Assembly: GCA_038040285.1 (NCBI GenBank)
Contig: JBBPIN010000074.1
Coordinates: 1 to 5,780 of the forward strand
DNA from: Mayfieldus sp038040285
GTDB lineage: Bacteria; Actinomycetota; Thermoleophilia; Solirubrobacterales; 70-9
Direction: 5' to 3'
Length of the DNA stretch: 5,780 nucleotides
This document shows positions 5,346 through 5,780 of the stretch, in pieces. Positions within the stretch are counted from its first letter, which is position 1; each line of letters begins with the position of its first letter. A program made the position numbers and the translations under genes. Below the pieces are notes generated by a model. That model had not been told where the DNA came from. It worked only from the letters and a program-made list of their open reading frames with translations, and searched no databases.

Positions 5346-5357
5346 AATGTAGCCGCT

Positions 5358-5598
5358 TTAGGGCGCGGCCCGCGCCCGCGCCCTTGCCAGCGCGCGGGCG
5401 AGCTTGGCCAGAATGGTCAAGTCGGCATGGAGCGCGACTCGATCCAGCCCACGAACAACGGAGCGGCAGCAGCGCCCATTCATTCTTGAGCCGCCCAAAC
5501 TCGCGCTCGACGGCGGCGCGACCCCGATAGAGCTTGCGCCAGCGCGGAGTCTCGCGCGGGATCAGCGGGCGGAGGCGATCAGCCTTGTCCGGTCGCAT
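5358..5598 (-). pseudogene. IS4-type DDE transposase, C-terminal remnant with frameshift
   Basis: Minus-strand frame containing RPLIPRETPRWRKLYRGRAA followed by VEREFGRLKNEWALLPLR. It carries the exact IS4 signature Y-x2-R-x3-E-x6-K: Tyr 5527-5529, then Arg, Glu and Lys (5485-5487), where the Glu is the third catalytic acid of the DDE triad. After LLPLR (Arg codon 5458-5460) one extra base, at 5457, shifts the frame. Skipping it restores VRGLDRVALHADLTILAKLA and an Ala/Arg-rich tail ending at TAA 5358-5360. The N-terminal part with both Asp residues is not seen: an in-frame TGA lies at 5623-5625, and the sequence from there to the window edge resembles no transposase I can name. A programmed shift is possible in some IS families, but there is no slippery run here, so I read it as a dead copy. 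No terminal inverted repeat or target duplication could be identified. Confidence 0.85.
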
Positions 5599-5780
5599 CG
5601 CCGGGCGCAGATGGGTGCGGCATCATCGTCGTCGCAGCCGCACTCGTCGTGTTCTCCTAGGCCGCGACCCGTCAGGGCTGGATTTCTCTCTGGCTTACAG
5701 GCCGCAGTGCTCGAATACTGTCGCGCAGCAGGACCCGCACAGCGCCAGGATAGCCTTCGCTTCGCTTCACTCCGACGGCT
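5599..5780. other. Right edge, no feature identified
   Basis: The minus strand is open in one frame to the edge and reads a Cys/Asp-rich stretch (ECGCDDDDAAPICARRC), but this frame differs from the transposase and matches no family I know. It may be decayed transposase sequence or chance. TTCGCTTCGCTTC (5756-5768) is a short simple repeat. Confidence 0.35.

Noticed and set aside
5355..5400. GC-only repetitive stretch that might be a structured RNA or repeat array
   Set aside because: It is the Ala/Arg-rich C-terminal tail of the transposase once the frameshift is corrected.
1..5780. CRISPR array, riboswitch or toxin-antitoxin pair
   Set aside because: I found no regularly spaced repeats, no known aptamer core and no paired small genes with toxin or antitoxin motifs.

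Overview
The window comes from a high-GC actinobacterium. The lipid gene, the Rv1284-type carbonic anhydrase, the MreB and the OmpR-type regulator remnant fit a soil lineage such as Thermoleophilia/Solirubrobacterales, or a relative. That placement is inference from protein style, not a phylogeny.

Four genes look intact, all on the minus strand: mreB (629-1684), a wax ester synthase/diacylglycerol acyltransferase (WS/DGAT, 2154-3560), a beta-carbonic anhydrase (4461-4952) and a small protein with two DnaJ-type zinc knuckles (5132-5335). A 66-residue ORF with a good ribosome binding site lies upstream of the WS/DGAT gene and may share its transcript. The 3838-4460 gap holds only a weak plus-strand ORF.

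Between these genes lie mobile-element and decay relics. The left edge carries the 3' end of a tRNA (minus strand). About 40 bases on comes the C-terminal DNA-binding domain of an OmpR-type response regulator with an internal TAA, then the first ~45 codons of its histidine kinase, then degraded sequence. At 1930-2121 is the C-terminal end of a tyrosine recombinase. At the right edge (5358-5598) is the C-terminal end of an IS4-type DDE transposase with a +1 frameshift.

The intact genes do not form an obvious pathway. They cover cell shape (MreB), neutral lipid storage (WS/DGAT), CO2/bicarbonate interconversion and an unknown zinc-binding role, set between relics of at least two mobile elements. 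I found no convincing new defence or biosynthetic system. The most unusual sequence features are a 28-bp perfect palindrome inside mreB, a CTGACAG motif (read on the coding strand) upstream of both mreB and the WS/DGAT gene, and the tRNA/regulator junction at the left edge.
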